Position numbers and translations under genes: made by a program. From positions 256,856 to 320,855 of the forward strand of contig CAJJDP010000014.1 of the NCBI GenBank assembly GCA_905182995.1: 64,000 nt of DNA, in the 5' to 3' direction. Below the pieces are notes generated by a model. The model saw only the letters and a program-made list of their open reading frames with translations, was not told where the DNA came from and searched no databases. Of this stretch, positions 11,808 to 23,299 are shown piece after piece; position 1 is the first letter of the stretch, and every line of letters begins with the position of its first letter. The DNA comes from Paramecium octaurelia. Its lineage: Eukaryota; Ciliophora; Oligohymenophorea; Peniculida; Parameciidae.

Positions 11808-12434
11808 AATATTTAATTAAATTATGTAAATTATTAATCAAAATAGCAACTTTTCTTTCTCAGCTTAGTCTAACTTTGACTCAAACTTTGCTCTAAAAAT
11901 GAAAATACTCATAACTTTTTCTATATGTTTTAAACTTAACAACATTTATTTTTTCTGAAAGAATATCTAACAAAGAAAATAATTATTAGAATAAAAACTC
12001 CTCATGCAAATCCATGATGCTCGTTCATTTATTTTTCTTAAATAATGTAAATTACTGATTTAACTGAAAAATATTTTATTATAAACAAAGTCAGGTATAA
12101 TTAAATCAGTTGAATAATTTTGGTAAATGTATATTTTCATCTAATATCATGATCTCTCTATTCCTTTCTTTATTTAGCAGTTATATATTATATTAATGCA
12201 ACTTTAATGAGTTATATAATTAAATTATTTTAAGAAAGGAATGCTTTATTAATGGCCAGAAATGTTTTCAAAAAACTCTTTAGAAATTTCTTAATCACAA
12301 GTAATACAAAATGGAAGTGAAATTTGTATCAATTATGGCAGACATGATTATGATATAGATAGAATCTGTTATGGATTAAAGAATGGATGAAACGCATAAT
12401 TATATTGTATTTTTTTGTTTGTTTACTCTCATAC
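11808..12434. other. intergenic stretch
   Basis: AT-rich, no supported gene. It separates the 5' end of the MORN gene from the 3' end of the acyl-CoA synthetase gene. Confidence 0.5.
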
Positions 12435-14518
12435 TCATTCGCTTCCTTTATACATAGCCTCAATTTATTTAAGAAAATGTTCTCTTGCCTTGTGTCTCAT
12501 CAACTTAAGTGTGTTACTAGTTAGGCCATGAGCAATGAATGAGGTTGGTTCAATGTAGATCTTTTTTACATTTTCCATACCATTCAATTTTTCTGCTTTA
12601 CCCTAATAGATAAGATATTATGGATACTTATTTAATTATCTCATCAAAAAAGTACTTATTAACTTGATCATTTGCACACAACTCTTCAAATGAACCTTAG
12701 ATTCCTAAAGTGTTTGCTAAGTCTAAAACAAGATGTTTTTCAGGAACAATAATAGCTACACAAAAGCTTTTGGTTGAGTCTCCATAAACAAATACTTCTG
12801 CGATGCCTTTGACCTTCAAATAGACTCCCTCAACTTTTTCTGGAGCGATATATTCACCTTGACTTAACTTAAAAATGTTTTTAACTCTATCAATAATCTT
12901 TAAAGATCCATCAGGTCTAATCAATCCAATATCTCCAGAATGCATCCAGCCGTCAGCATCAATCATTTCCTTTGTTTTTTCAGGTTCTTTGTAATATCCT
13001 GCAAATAACCCATTTCCTCGAATGCCTAAAAATAATGATTGACTAATTACAGATTTCTCCTCTGGGAGTAGGTCTTCCTTGTTCGTCTTTATCAGTGCTG
13101 AAATAGTTCATTTATGGAACATCAAGAACTTTAAATTCGATGTTTGAGAAGACACCTCCTACATGTCCACTAATAGGGTCATCAGCTCTACTAATGAATG
13201 AACCACCACATCCTTCAGTCTAACCATATCCTTCAAGGAATGGTACACACACAACACATTTTAAGAAATCCACAACCTCAGGTGACATTGGTGCTGATCC
13301 AGATAACATTAATCTGACTCTACCACCAAATGCTTCTCTTGTCTTTTTGAAAACTAAGTTGTCCCAAACTTTGTGTTAAACATGACCTCCATTTTACAAA
13401 TAATACATTTTGCTGGCTAATCCCTTTTCAAATAAAGTTTTTTGGTATCCACTTAGTTTATCTGCCTTTTCTTTAATTGTATTGTATAATCTTCTATATA
13501 ATCTTGGAACACTCACAAAAATAGTTGGTTTTACCAATTGAATATCAACATTGATTTTTTATACATCTCCACCATACATGCATATTGTGCAACCAAATCC
13601 AAGTAAGGCTGTTACTACAACTCTCTCTAAAACATGAGGTAAAGGTAGATAACTCAAATAAACATCATTTGGATATAATTAAATTCCTTAATAAACAACT
13701 CCGCCTGCTACTGTTACAAAGTTCACATGTCGTAACATAACACCTTTTGGCATTCCTGTCGTTCCTGATGTATAACTGAAGGTGAATATGTCATTTCCAT
13801 GTACTTCTGCGAATGGGTGTATTTTCTCCTTTCCAGCATTCAATACTTCTTCGTAGTTCAATACCTTTATTCCTTTTTCACTAAACTAATCTGATATTAT
13901 TTACGATTACCTTTTAAATTTTGTCTTATGGTAATTCATCAAAAGTAACTACATTTTTAAGTGCATGGTATTCTTTAACTTTAAGAAGTGTTTCAACAAT
14001 TGAACTTGATATGAACAATGTAGTGATCTAAGTGTGGTCTAAAATGTAAGGAATGCTCTCCAATCCCAAAGTGTCATACAGAGGAATCATTGTATTTCCA
14101 TACAATGTATTGGCTATATCTAAGAGTAGCCATTCTTCTCTGTTCTTTGAGAATATTCCTATCATTCTTAATTCTTATCCCTCGTATAATACTGGATTTG
14201 GTATCAAGTTTAAATTCTTTATACCTGATCCAAGTTATCTAGGTTCTATTTAAGATCTTACTCTGCGACATTTCTGACATCAATATAGGTTTTGTAAACA
14301 TAATTGCTACTATTCTCTCCTGTGGCTACTTGCTTGCCCAAGCATCTATTGTTTGGAAATTTACGGCAAGATCTTAAGAAAATACCCTAAACTGTGGTTT
14401 CTCCTTCGAAGTTGTCCAAGAGCTTCTCTGTATTATTTGGATTTCGATAGACATGACTTTCTCCTTCTTTCTTCTCTCCCACTGGCACTGCGTAAAATTT
14501 AGATTATCCTTATCCCAT
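12435..14518 (-). CDS. long-chain-fatty-acid-CoA ligase (acyl-CoA synthetase), 661 aa
   Basis: Five exons; introns 12603-12627, 13026-13050, 13886-13910 and 14239-14261. ANL-superfamily signatures appear in order: '[15 protein letters not shown]' (AMP-binding P-loop motif), '[11 protein letters not shown]', '[12 protein letters not shown]', 'LEGYGQTEGCGG', 'GWMHSGDIG' and '[20 protein letters not shown]' (the hinge and C-terminal motif of long-chain synthetases). The enzyme activates fatty acids to acyl-CoA using ATP, feeding beta-oxidation and membrane lipid synthesis. There is no clear signal peptide; 661 residues is the normal ACSL length. The N-terminal 'MGQGQSKF' could also be myristoylated, which would help recruit the protein to membranes. 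Confidence 0.95.
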
Positions 14519-14669
14519 ATTTAAAGATATTTAAATAATTTCTTAGTTATTTAATTCATAAATAGCCTATATATTATATTAAATAATAGATAAATTATAA
14601 AACACCCAACGTACGTAATATAATACTTCTTCCATGTTTATTTTTATTATATAAATTATAATAAATCTA

Positions 14670-16551
14670 ATGATAAAAAAATAAACTCTGTCTAAATAAC
14701 AATCAATCTATGTTGGAACTCAAATCGTTGAGTTTTCTTGGTTTAAATAACATGAAATAATCTATGAGCAACCTACAAATCAATGGAAGTAGTTAATATT
14801 TGACAATCTCGAGTGGTTCCTAATACTCTTATTACTGATATATTGCATAACATTTTACTTTTTGTACTATGCCTTTAGCAAGAAAACTACAAGCATGGTC
14901 GTTAATGTCAGAAAAGAAAGCTTAGCCAGTGATGACATGCAAAAGTATAGAGTCTATATTGTAATGTAGTTCCGTAGGTTTGAGTACTGAATAGAATGAG
15001 TTACCCAAAAAACATTCTACATCCAGCACAGAAAGCTCTCCAAGATAAAATATTTTTACATCCTCTTAGGATCTCGTTTCAGACATCAAACAATTAAATA
15101 AAAGAAAACTCACTGATATTTCTCAAGATAGAGAAGTATAACTTAATTGGGAAAAGAATGAAACTGATAACAATATTGTATATAGAGAAAAAAATAAAGA
15201 CATATATTAGTTTGAAGATTATGATATACAATAAAAGTTCATGAAAAGCAATGAAAAACTCAAGAATCAGAAGACGTCTCATACTATTGAACAAAATAGT
15301 GAAAGGGAATAAACCCATAAAATCTAATAAACTTTCCCAGATTGGAGTCAATATTTGGAGAATGGTAAATTTGAGAAATTGTATGCATCACCAACTGTTA
15401 TTGGCAATGGGGCATTTGGAGAAGTTTATAAATGCCAAAAAATAGTTGATCTCAAATAATATGCAGTGAAAAGAATTATTTTCAAAGTTTAAAATGAAAT
15501 AAATTTGAGAGATCATCCCATTTTCCGTGAAATCAATGGCCTTTAAGAAATTAATCATAAAAATATAGTCAGATATTATACAAGTTGGATTCAAGAGTTA
15601 AGCACTGAAATGATTGCATAGATAACTAAACTACATGATATAGTTACTGAAAAACAATAGGAAATGTAAGATAATGTCTCTATGGATTTATTTTAAACTC
15701 AAATTTTAGATGACATATCACATCTAAATGATTGTGTGCAAATTGTTGGAGGAAGTGGAACTGAAAATGATTAATAAATATAAACAAATTCTTAAAACAC
15801 TAAAATTAAGCGAAACTTTAAACCATCAGATTTTAGCAGCTAAATTTAAACTCTTATGCGAAAATTTCATTATAATCCTAATCAAAAAGATGAATAATAT
15901 TAATTATTTATGTTATTTATAGAAGTAATATATTAATAATATTATTAGATGGAATTATGTGATTTTACATTAAAAGATTTCATAGAAAATGTTGATAGAA
16001 AAAAAGATTAAAAATTAATAAAATCCATCTTCAAATAAATTATAGAAGGAGTTGTTTACATGCATAATTAATAATTCATTCATAGAGATTTAAAGTATAT
16101 CTATAAATTATCCAAGACCTTAGAATATATTTATCAATTCTAAAAAAGAAGTTAAAATAGGAGTTTTAGGATTATGCAATAATAGAATAAATTAGGGTGA
16201 AGGTGAACTATTCGAAACAAATATTGAATACATAAATAATGCAGGAACTTCAATATATAAGGCACCAGAAGTCAAAGAGGGTTAATATGGTTCCGCTTCT
16301 GATATCTATGCTTTGGGGATTATTTTTTTTGAGATGCTATGGAAAATTCAAACTAATTCTGAAAAGCTTTAGTAAAATTACATCTAAAATTTAGATTGAT
16401 ATAAAATCTTACTTAAGACTATAAGTTACCACCAGATTTAATAAGTGATTATACTATTGATTCTGAATTGATACTAAGAATGGTGAGTCTAAATCCTGAT
16501 AGCAGACCAAATGCTTTGCAGATATTCGAAGCTCTAAATAATTCTAATTGA
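14670..16551 (+). CDS. membrane-anchored eIF2-alpha-kinase-like protein, DFG altered
   Basis: Introns at 15925-15948, 16095-16116 and 16372-16394, plus one near 14966-14984 (or 14961-14994), give about 597 residues. Residues ~50-72 form a clear transmembrane helix ('WFLILLLLIYCITFYFLYY'), preceded by a short ~50-residue N-terminus. After a charged linker comes the kinase: 'IGNGAFGEVYKCQ', 'YAVKRI', 'NIVRYYTSWIQ', a ~120-residue polar insert, 'MELCDFTLKDFI', 'FIHRDLKPQNIF', 'AGTSIYKAPEV', 'SASDIYALGIIFFEML' and 'SLNPDSRPNA'. The insert plus 'MELC' and 'YYTSW' are hallmarks of PERK/GCN2-type eIF2-alpha kinases that shut down translation under stress. The magnesium motif reads VLG (16163-16171) instead of DFG, so activity is doubtful. 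Confidence 0.85.
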
Positions 16552-16969
16552 TTTAATTATATTAAATTCTTTAAATTTAAATATAATTATCATTTCATGT
16601 TTGCTAATTGGCTCTGAGCTAAAGTTCAGCTTATTCTAATTTATTATATTTTAATACCTTTTGACATTCTTGCTTCAGAATGATTTTAATTTTTATTTAT
16701 TACTTAATCAAAAAAATGAATAGCCAGAAGATATAATTGATATTGAAGTGAGCATTTCCCGAAAATATACTATATTTCAATGTCATCTTGGAAATTTTTT
16801 AAGTATATTTAACTATAAAGCATAGATTCCTAAAATAAATTTAATTTAAAATTATAAATGGCTAAAATAGAGTGCATTTATACTTTACAATTTCATTAGT
16901 TTTTCCTTGGCTTTAAAGTTTAACCTTATTTGATCTTATTAAAGTATTTGATCTTATAAATGTATTTGA

Positions 16970-18289
16970 AATTTTTATCTTATTTAATCCAGACACTTTG
17001 AATATTAACGCTATTTTTCAAATATTTGCACTTAAAATATTTTAAGAAGGTACATTAAATTAAATCATTTTCTAAATCATCATTCCTTATTTAATTTGCT
17101 TGATTCAAATATTATTGAGCTTCGTTTAATTAATTTTCAATTAAACAACATTTTGCTATTAAATATTTTATGTTTTTATTACCCATTCCTTAATTATAAC
17201 TTAAATTATCCTCATACATTTATCTTAATTAATTTAATCCAGTTTTTGCAAGCTATAGTTAATTATTCTCTATGTAATTATTATCTATGGTTAATAAAAA
17301 GCTTACTAAGCAATTTTAATACTTCTTTGTATTTATTATGATTGGAAAATCTATTTAATTTTTATGATATATGGCTAATTGATTCTCCATATTTTTTTTA
17401 ATTGTAAAGAATTACTCCTATGACATATTATTTATTTCAACCTTATTACAATGCTGCTTCAAAATTTTAAGGATCTTATTCAAGGATATTTTATGAAATT
17501 TAGAAAGAAGAATTTAAGTAATTCATTTCACCTAGAGTATACACTAATTTAATATCTTTATTTACTTAAACCTACTTTAGCTTCAATATTGTTAGGCTCT
17601 ACTTAAAGAACTTATTGAAAACATCTTATTGCAAACTCATACTTTAAAAATCCTAGATTTTCTTTTCCTTGATTTAGTAATTCCTATATACTATGACTTC
17701 TATTAGTATTTTAATTTGTATCTAAGCGATTAATAGTTTCCATATTTCCTTAATTGTTTTGATTTCTCAGATTTTAGATTAATCTTGTGGTTTGTTCATT
17801 TTGTAACAGTGTTGTTTCTAAGCACTCTTGTTTCCATTTCTTTAATGGTTCGAATTTTGAAGAAGACAACGGTTGTAATATATCCTTTATTATTTTTGAA
17901 ATTTCATTCACTCTTTCCTTAATTTTAGGCAGTTTTCTTAAGACGTTTGCCAAAAGATTTACGTGCTCTAATTCAATAATGCACCTGAATGTTTCTTAAA
18001 TTTAATAGCCATCTAAAACTTCTTTCATAATCTGTATTCTATTTTTAAATTCATCTTCTAACTATATTATAGAATTCTATATTTCTTAAAATAATTTTTG
18101 ATGGCTTTCCACCTACTTTGGAATATCTTCTAATGAAACATATTAACATCTGAAGTGTTGAAGGTCAGAATTAATACATATCAGGCAACTGGCTTTCTAA
18201 TCATTGTTGCACTTTTATTATATACAAACTTGAACGACAGGTTTGTTATGAATTTTACATGTCCACTTTACGCCTTCTGAAGACAGCAT
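16970..18289 (-). pseudogene. truncated zinc-finger/TPR gene copy
   Basis: The frame begins 'MLSSEGVKW' at 18289 and encodes a Cys/His-rich start followed by coiled coil, as in the full copy at 23350, but homology and coding sequence stop at about 16970, well before the later TPR repeats of the + strand copy. The remaining frames are interrupted. It is therefore a partial duplicate and probably not functional. Confidence 0.65.
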
Positions 18290-18350
18290 TGTTTTTAATA
18301 AAATTTATTTTGATACGCTATAAAAATTATTGCTTATATATAATATGCAT
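16970..18350 (-). repeat. left arm of 1.37-kb inverted repeat
   Basis: Its reverse complement matches 23300-24668 almost base for base with scattered substitutions (for example tgtga versus taggtga in the coding part). Homology ends at the 'aagataaaaat' boundary on one side and near 'atataagcaat' on the other. The arms are separated by about 5 kb. The arm carries the truncated zinc-finger/TPR copy listed separately. Confidence 0.85.
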
Positions 18351-18764
18351 TGTATTTCTGATAAAGACTAACTAAGATCTTTAAGGTGTAAGTAATATTA
18401 CAGTTATTTTTTCTCAATTAGTATTATTTTATTTTGAAATCTAAATGCAATAATAACTCCTTTATCAATTTTAAATTAATTGCTAACATTTCAACAAACC
18501 AATATTATTTGATTTATATTTATTTAGCAGCGAGACTTTTAAATTTGAATTATCTATTCTCATTAAAGTAGAAAAATTGAAAAAATTTGATGTTGGAACA
18601 GAATAAAATAAAAAAATTATTTGGCAATTGAAAAAGGTCTTATTAGTAAGTAAATTAGTGAAAATTCTTTAAAGTTTAAATTTTGAATAACAAATAAAGA
18701 AGGTTATGAATAAAAAAAAAATTATCTTTAATAATTATTTACTTTCTATAATTAGAAATAACCA

Positions 18765-19025
18765 ACAATACAATTAATTAAGAGAAGAATACGAACTATT
18801 TTTTTATTTAAATTATGTTTCTATAAATTGACTATTCAAAACTTTTCTTTAAACAATAATTTATTTAAGAATTTAGTCAATAGCTTTATCATAATATGTA
18901 TTAAAAAAATAATGTATCTTATTTGATTATAAATCTATTCTTCTGATCATATAGGGTTATTCCACACTCTTTCAATAGCATTTTGCTAAGGAGAGTAAGG
19001 TGGTAGGAATAATTAGAAAATTCCA
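18765..19025 (-). mobile_element. Tc1/mariner (IS630-type) transposase remnant, copy A
   Basis: The minus strand encodes 'FQLFLPPYSPQQNAIERVWN', the C-terminal signature around the last catalytic acid (E) of Tc1/mariner DDE transposases (canonical PPYSPxLNPIExxW). The region continues with a basic helix and then loses frame. It matches copy B (about 25945-26222) over ~260 bp. Nothing upstream in this copy resembles the earlier catalytic parts, so it is only a fragment. Confidence 0.7.
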
Positions 19026-19440
19026 AATTTCTTCCCTAGATTTATGAAAAATATCATTAGATTTTTTCAAAGTCTGTCAATTTAAGATTTTTATAAATTC
19101 TTCAAACCATTCAACATGATATAAATTCGGATTAAATAATTTTATTTTCTTAAATATGATTTCGATTAATTTCAATGTATTTAAATTAATTAAGGGATAA
19201 TCTAGTTGATGTAGCGATTGCATTAATTTATATTTTTTTAATCTAAAGCTTTTCAATTTAGAATCTTAAATTGTCATCATTTCATAGTTGCACTCTTTTA
19301 AATAGGTTTCTAAATTATGATGTCTGAAATATTTTGATAATTAGCTTATATCAAACATTGATCATGCCTCAAATTTAACTACTAGATTCTATTTTTGCTA
19401 TAGACTAAAGTTACTGCTATTAAAGTGTGTTAAACCTCCA

Positions 19441-19467
19441 TTTATTATTATTATTATTATTATTAAT
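19441..19467. repeat. (TTA)n microsatellite
   Basis: A run of about nine TTA units immediately precedes the exact 664-bp direct repeat. A similar ATT-rich run lies at 20487-20517. Confidence 0.8.
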
Positions 19468-19478
19468 ATTAACACACG

Positions 19479-20142
19479 AATACTTCTAGCATTAACTAAC
19501 CCCTATTTTCTCATAAATTCTGGTATTTTTCATTAATTTTTTTTATCCTTAATAAACTGATTTATTTATTTTTTTTAATTATTTAATATGGTTTCATTAT
19601 ACCCTTATAAAAAAGCATTTTTGGGACTTTTTGGAACTCTTAATACTTATTTAAATAGCTGTTTTATAATAATTCCCTTTAATACTTGTCTTTTTTAAAT
19701 TAAATAGGGTATTAAACTATACGTAAAGTGTAGTTAAATGTTAATTCAAAATAATATTCGTCTTGAACTTAAATCCATTCTTTTGGTAATTGTAAATAGT
19801 TTGTAAACCTTATATCCTGAACTTTTTTTAATGTCTTGAATGTATTATTATATTTTGATCAGAAGATCTTGTATTAAATTACTAAGAAGGCTAAATCATT
19901 ACCATAAGTATCTTAGACGTTATTTGAGAGTCTATCATATATATTTTAAATAATTAAGGCTATATTGGGGATCCTTATGAAGTCAGGTTTTATAAAAATC
20001 TTTCCTAAGGATGATATAGAGTTTTATTGCTTGATTCTACTATTTATAGCACATAAAAATTCAACTTCTACATCACTTAGAATTTTTTTCTCGGATAATA
20101 ATTTATATAGCATATTGTATCAATCGTTTTGTATGTATTACA
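19479..20142 (+). repeat. 664-bp exact direct repeat, copy 1
   Basis: Identical as far as I can read to 20709-21372 (offset 1230). It ends exactly one base before the only ambiguous base in the window (N at 20143). It contains an open frame starting 'MGILMKSGFIKIFPKDD' that is identical in both copies and has no known motif. The exact identity next to an N suggests an assembly join rather than a true tandem duplication. Confidence 0.9.
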
Positions 20143-20143
20143 N

Positions 20144-20470
20144 ATCATATAGAACTCACATATATCAGGCCCACATGAACATGGGTTGTAGAAGGTTCCT
20201 CTCATACTCTGTCAGGAAGACCAAATGTTAGAGCTGTACCCCTATAACCAAACCCATCTACAAAGACTGACCAACTTTAGTAGCCAAGACAGGACTACGT
20301 TCTCTCTACTGGACCTAGTCAGATTATATCTGAGATAATAGAGGAAGAACCTTAGAAATTAATCGTGCAAAAGCCGGAAGGCAAAATACACTACCACTTC
20401 TAAAGGTGATGGTCCTTAATTTGATTCGCCTAAGGGGAGAAAGGAAGAGAAATGATTTTGGGGTTTCATT
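20144..20470. other. GC-rich insert of unknown identity
   Basis: About 325 bases of roughly 45 percent GC sit between two AT-rich repeats. No frame is long on either strand and no tRNA or snRNA signature is evident. A piece resembling 'GAGTATGAGAGGAACC' on the minus strand recalls the sarcin-ricin loop of large rRNA, but the flanks do not fit. It could be a structural RNA fragment, foreign or contaminant DNA, or a chimeric contig end. Followed by AT microsatellite DNA. Confidence 0.6.
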
Positions 20471-20708
20471 TAAACAAATAAATAAATAAAATTATTATTA
20501 TTAATATTATTATTCCTTAACAAATTCGATAGAATACAAACTAATAAAATACTCTTTATAATCACTCAATTTTATTGTTGTTGTTCTTCGAATCAAAATT
20601 TAGCTGTTAAATTATGTGATAAATTTCTTACTTTCAGCTTTATTTAAAATTTTAGATGTTATAATATAATGTGTCAATAGGCAAGTCTTTTTGTTTGATG
20701 ATCTTAAC

Positions 20709-21372
20709 AATACTTCTAGCATTAACTAACCCCTATTTTCTCATAAATTCTGGTATTTTTCATTAATTTTTTTTATCCTTAATAAACTGATTTATTTATT
20801 TTTTTTAATTATTTAATATGGTTTCATTATACCCTTATAAAAAAGCATTTTTGGGACTTTTTGGAACTCTTAATACTTATTTAAATAGCTGTTTTATAAT
20901 AATTCCCTTTAATACTTGTCTTTTTTAAATTAAATAGGGTATTAAACTATACGTAAAGTGTAGTTAAATGTTAATTCAAAATAATATTCGTCTTGAACTT
21001 AAATCCATTCTTTTGGTAATTGTAAATAGTTTGTAAACCTTATATCCTGAACTTTTTTTAATGTCTTGAATGTATTATTATATTTTGATCAGAAGATCTT
21101 GTATTAAATTACTAAGAAGGCTAAATCATTACCATAAGTATCTTAGACGTTATTTGAGAGTCTATCATATATATTTTAAATAATTAAGGCTATATTGGGG
21201 ATCCTTATGAAGTCAGGTTTTATAAAAATCTTTCCTAAGGATGATATAGAGTTTTATTGCTTGATTCTACTATTTATAGCACATAAAAATTCAACTTCTA
21301 CATCACTTAGAATTTTTTTCTCGGATAATAATTTATATAGCATATTGTATCAATCGTTTTGTATGTATTACA
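20709..21372 (+). repeat. 664-bp exact direct repeat, copy 2
   Basis: Second copy of 19479-20142. Beyond 21372 the sequence diverges into AT-rich DNA that looks like the natural continuation, so this copy is likelier to be the correctly assembled one. Confidence 0.9.
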
Positions 21373-22364
21373 AAAATCAATTAATAATATTATTTATTAT
21401 CATTATTATTTTTTTCAATTCAAACAAGATTAGGCTGTTTATTTTATACTCCTTATAAAACTCAATTTACTCTTACAAAATTCCATTTTAAAAGATAATT
21501 TGATAATAAGTCATAAAAGCTCAATTCCATAAATTAAATAGTAGTCTCAGAATAACTAGAGCATGAAACTATCTCTCTTGGAAATATTAGTGTGTACTTT
21601 ATTCAATAACATTAATCTTGCCCATCTAATTTCTTCTTTCATCTAATGTCTTATCAATCCATAAATCACTTTCAATATTCCAGTAACAACGTAATACAAT
21701 CTTTAAAGATTGCTTTGTCAAATGGAATTTATCATTATAGTTTTGGTATGGATTTTTAATTCATTTCGCTTAAATGAGGTATTATGGTTAGAATTAGTTT
21801 AAATTTAATAAATAAACCGATTATAGTAAATAATTATTATGCACATCTTGTCAAACCATATATTTTAATCCTCATCTTAAAAGCCATTAATATGCCTCAT
21901 TCTTTTTTATTTTTTGTTCATTATTGCAGTTTTTTTAAAAATTTAAAAATTCCTTTTTTTCAGACTAAATAAGGTTATCTAACTACTCATTAGTTCTGTT
22001 TTAAAAGATTAACAATTAAGTTTTTTCATTTTTATTCTGATATTTTTTTTTAATAAATCTGCTTTCGTTATGTAAACTAGAAGGTAAGGAAATCATGAGT
22101 GTGTAAAATTTTGTTGAGGTTATTGCTACTGATTTGTATATTCTTAAGTATTATTATTAAGCAGCAATATGATCTTGTAATTTAGTTTTATAAATCATGG
22201 TCAGTGATATTCTTCCATAATATTGTAATATTATATTAAGTTACACTATTTCTAATAAATGATCAGTTTTAAAAAAGATTTATTTAAAAAGAATTATTCT
22301 TTAAAAGTATTTCGATCCTTTAGAAGTTCTTTTAAGCTCAGGAAAAGGGTTTTTATATAATTAA

Positions 22365-22751
22365 TCACCAAAAAGCATCATTATTTATTTTGTATTCATT
22401 TAGCTCAATTTTAATAATATCAGTTATTTGATCATCTTTTATTTCTTTTAAATCTTTAGGCGTTATCAAAATACACATTAATTATAATAAAGTTTGCAGC
22501 CAAATTAACTGCTAGTATTATTAAGATATCAAAGGAGTCTTCACAACAAGGTAAGCGAGAAATTTCTTTTGAATTGAAGTCTTATGTATACCTATAATTA
22601 TTCCACCTTAATAGGTAGTGCCGGTTCCTTTATAATATTATTCATAATTATTTTAATCATTTATTGAGGCATTTCTTACTTCTTATAAATAGATAAAGTG
22701 AACGTTTGTCAGTCTTTATTTATTATCTTTCTTTTAAGTGGCGAAAAGCAT
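22365..22751 (-). CDS. orphan ORF in repeat island, 128 aa
   Basis: An uninterrupted 129-codon ciliate-code frame from ATG at 22751 to TGA at 22365. It is more protein-like than its surroundings: 'VHFIYLQEVRNA', a glycine turn 'GTGTTYQGGIIIGIH', then 'FLAYLVVKTPLIS' and a charged C-terminus, 'LKEIKDDQITDIIKIELNEY'. I do not recognise the family. It lies in the spacer of the inverted repeat, beside transposase debris, so it may be a captured gene fragment, part of a mobile element or a decayed gene. Neither upstream nor downstream DNA adds clear exons. Confidence 0.4.
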
Positions 22752-23299
22752 CCATATTTCTTTTAGATATGCAAGATTAGTTATTTCTATCCTTCATACA
22801 TGTAAATTTTCTGTTTTTTTAATGATATAAGATGATGAATTTTACATATTTTTGAATTATAAAGTACAAGTTGTTTTATTATGTTTTTCTCCTTCTAGCT
22901 TTTGTAACAGAATTAGAATAGTCTTTAATGATTAAGTGTTGAAAAAGTTTAAGCAATATCATATCTGAGTTTTTTTCATCAATACCTAAAATTTAGGAAA
23001 TAGCTGTAAATATGAATTACCTAAATTCTTTAGTTTCATTCTTATTATAGTTTGATTTTGATTTCTTTTCATCTCTTCTTTATTTATGATTTCTTTATGA
23101 CTTAACAATTTTCACCAAAGGTGTTGAATGGTAACTTTCAGCATATTTGCAATTTCTGCAAGCAAACGTCGTTTAATATTGTTTAGGCGAGTTAACCATT
23201 GAATTTTATGAGCTGAATAGTGCAGATTTGTCAAATATTATACTTATACTATGTTATTTAATTTAGATGTTATATCATCCATTAATAATGATTTTAATT

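Noticed and set aside
14966..14994. A 29-nt intron in the eIF2-kinase-like gene from 14966
   Set aside because: Its length puts the downstream sequence in a frame that stops; a 19-nt (14966-14984) or 34-nt (14961-14994) intron keeps the kinase frame.
19965..20231. An 88-aa ORF containing the N, and its 87-aa twin at 21195
   Set aside because: Both come from the repeated 664-bp segment; the first is a chimera across the N. Neither has motifs or splice support.
20220..20260. Large-subunit rRNA sarcin-ricin loop on the minus strand
   Set aside because: Only a 16-base stretch agrees and with a substitution; neither flank matches rRNA domain VI or V, so no rRNA gene is called.
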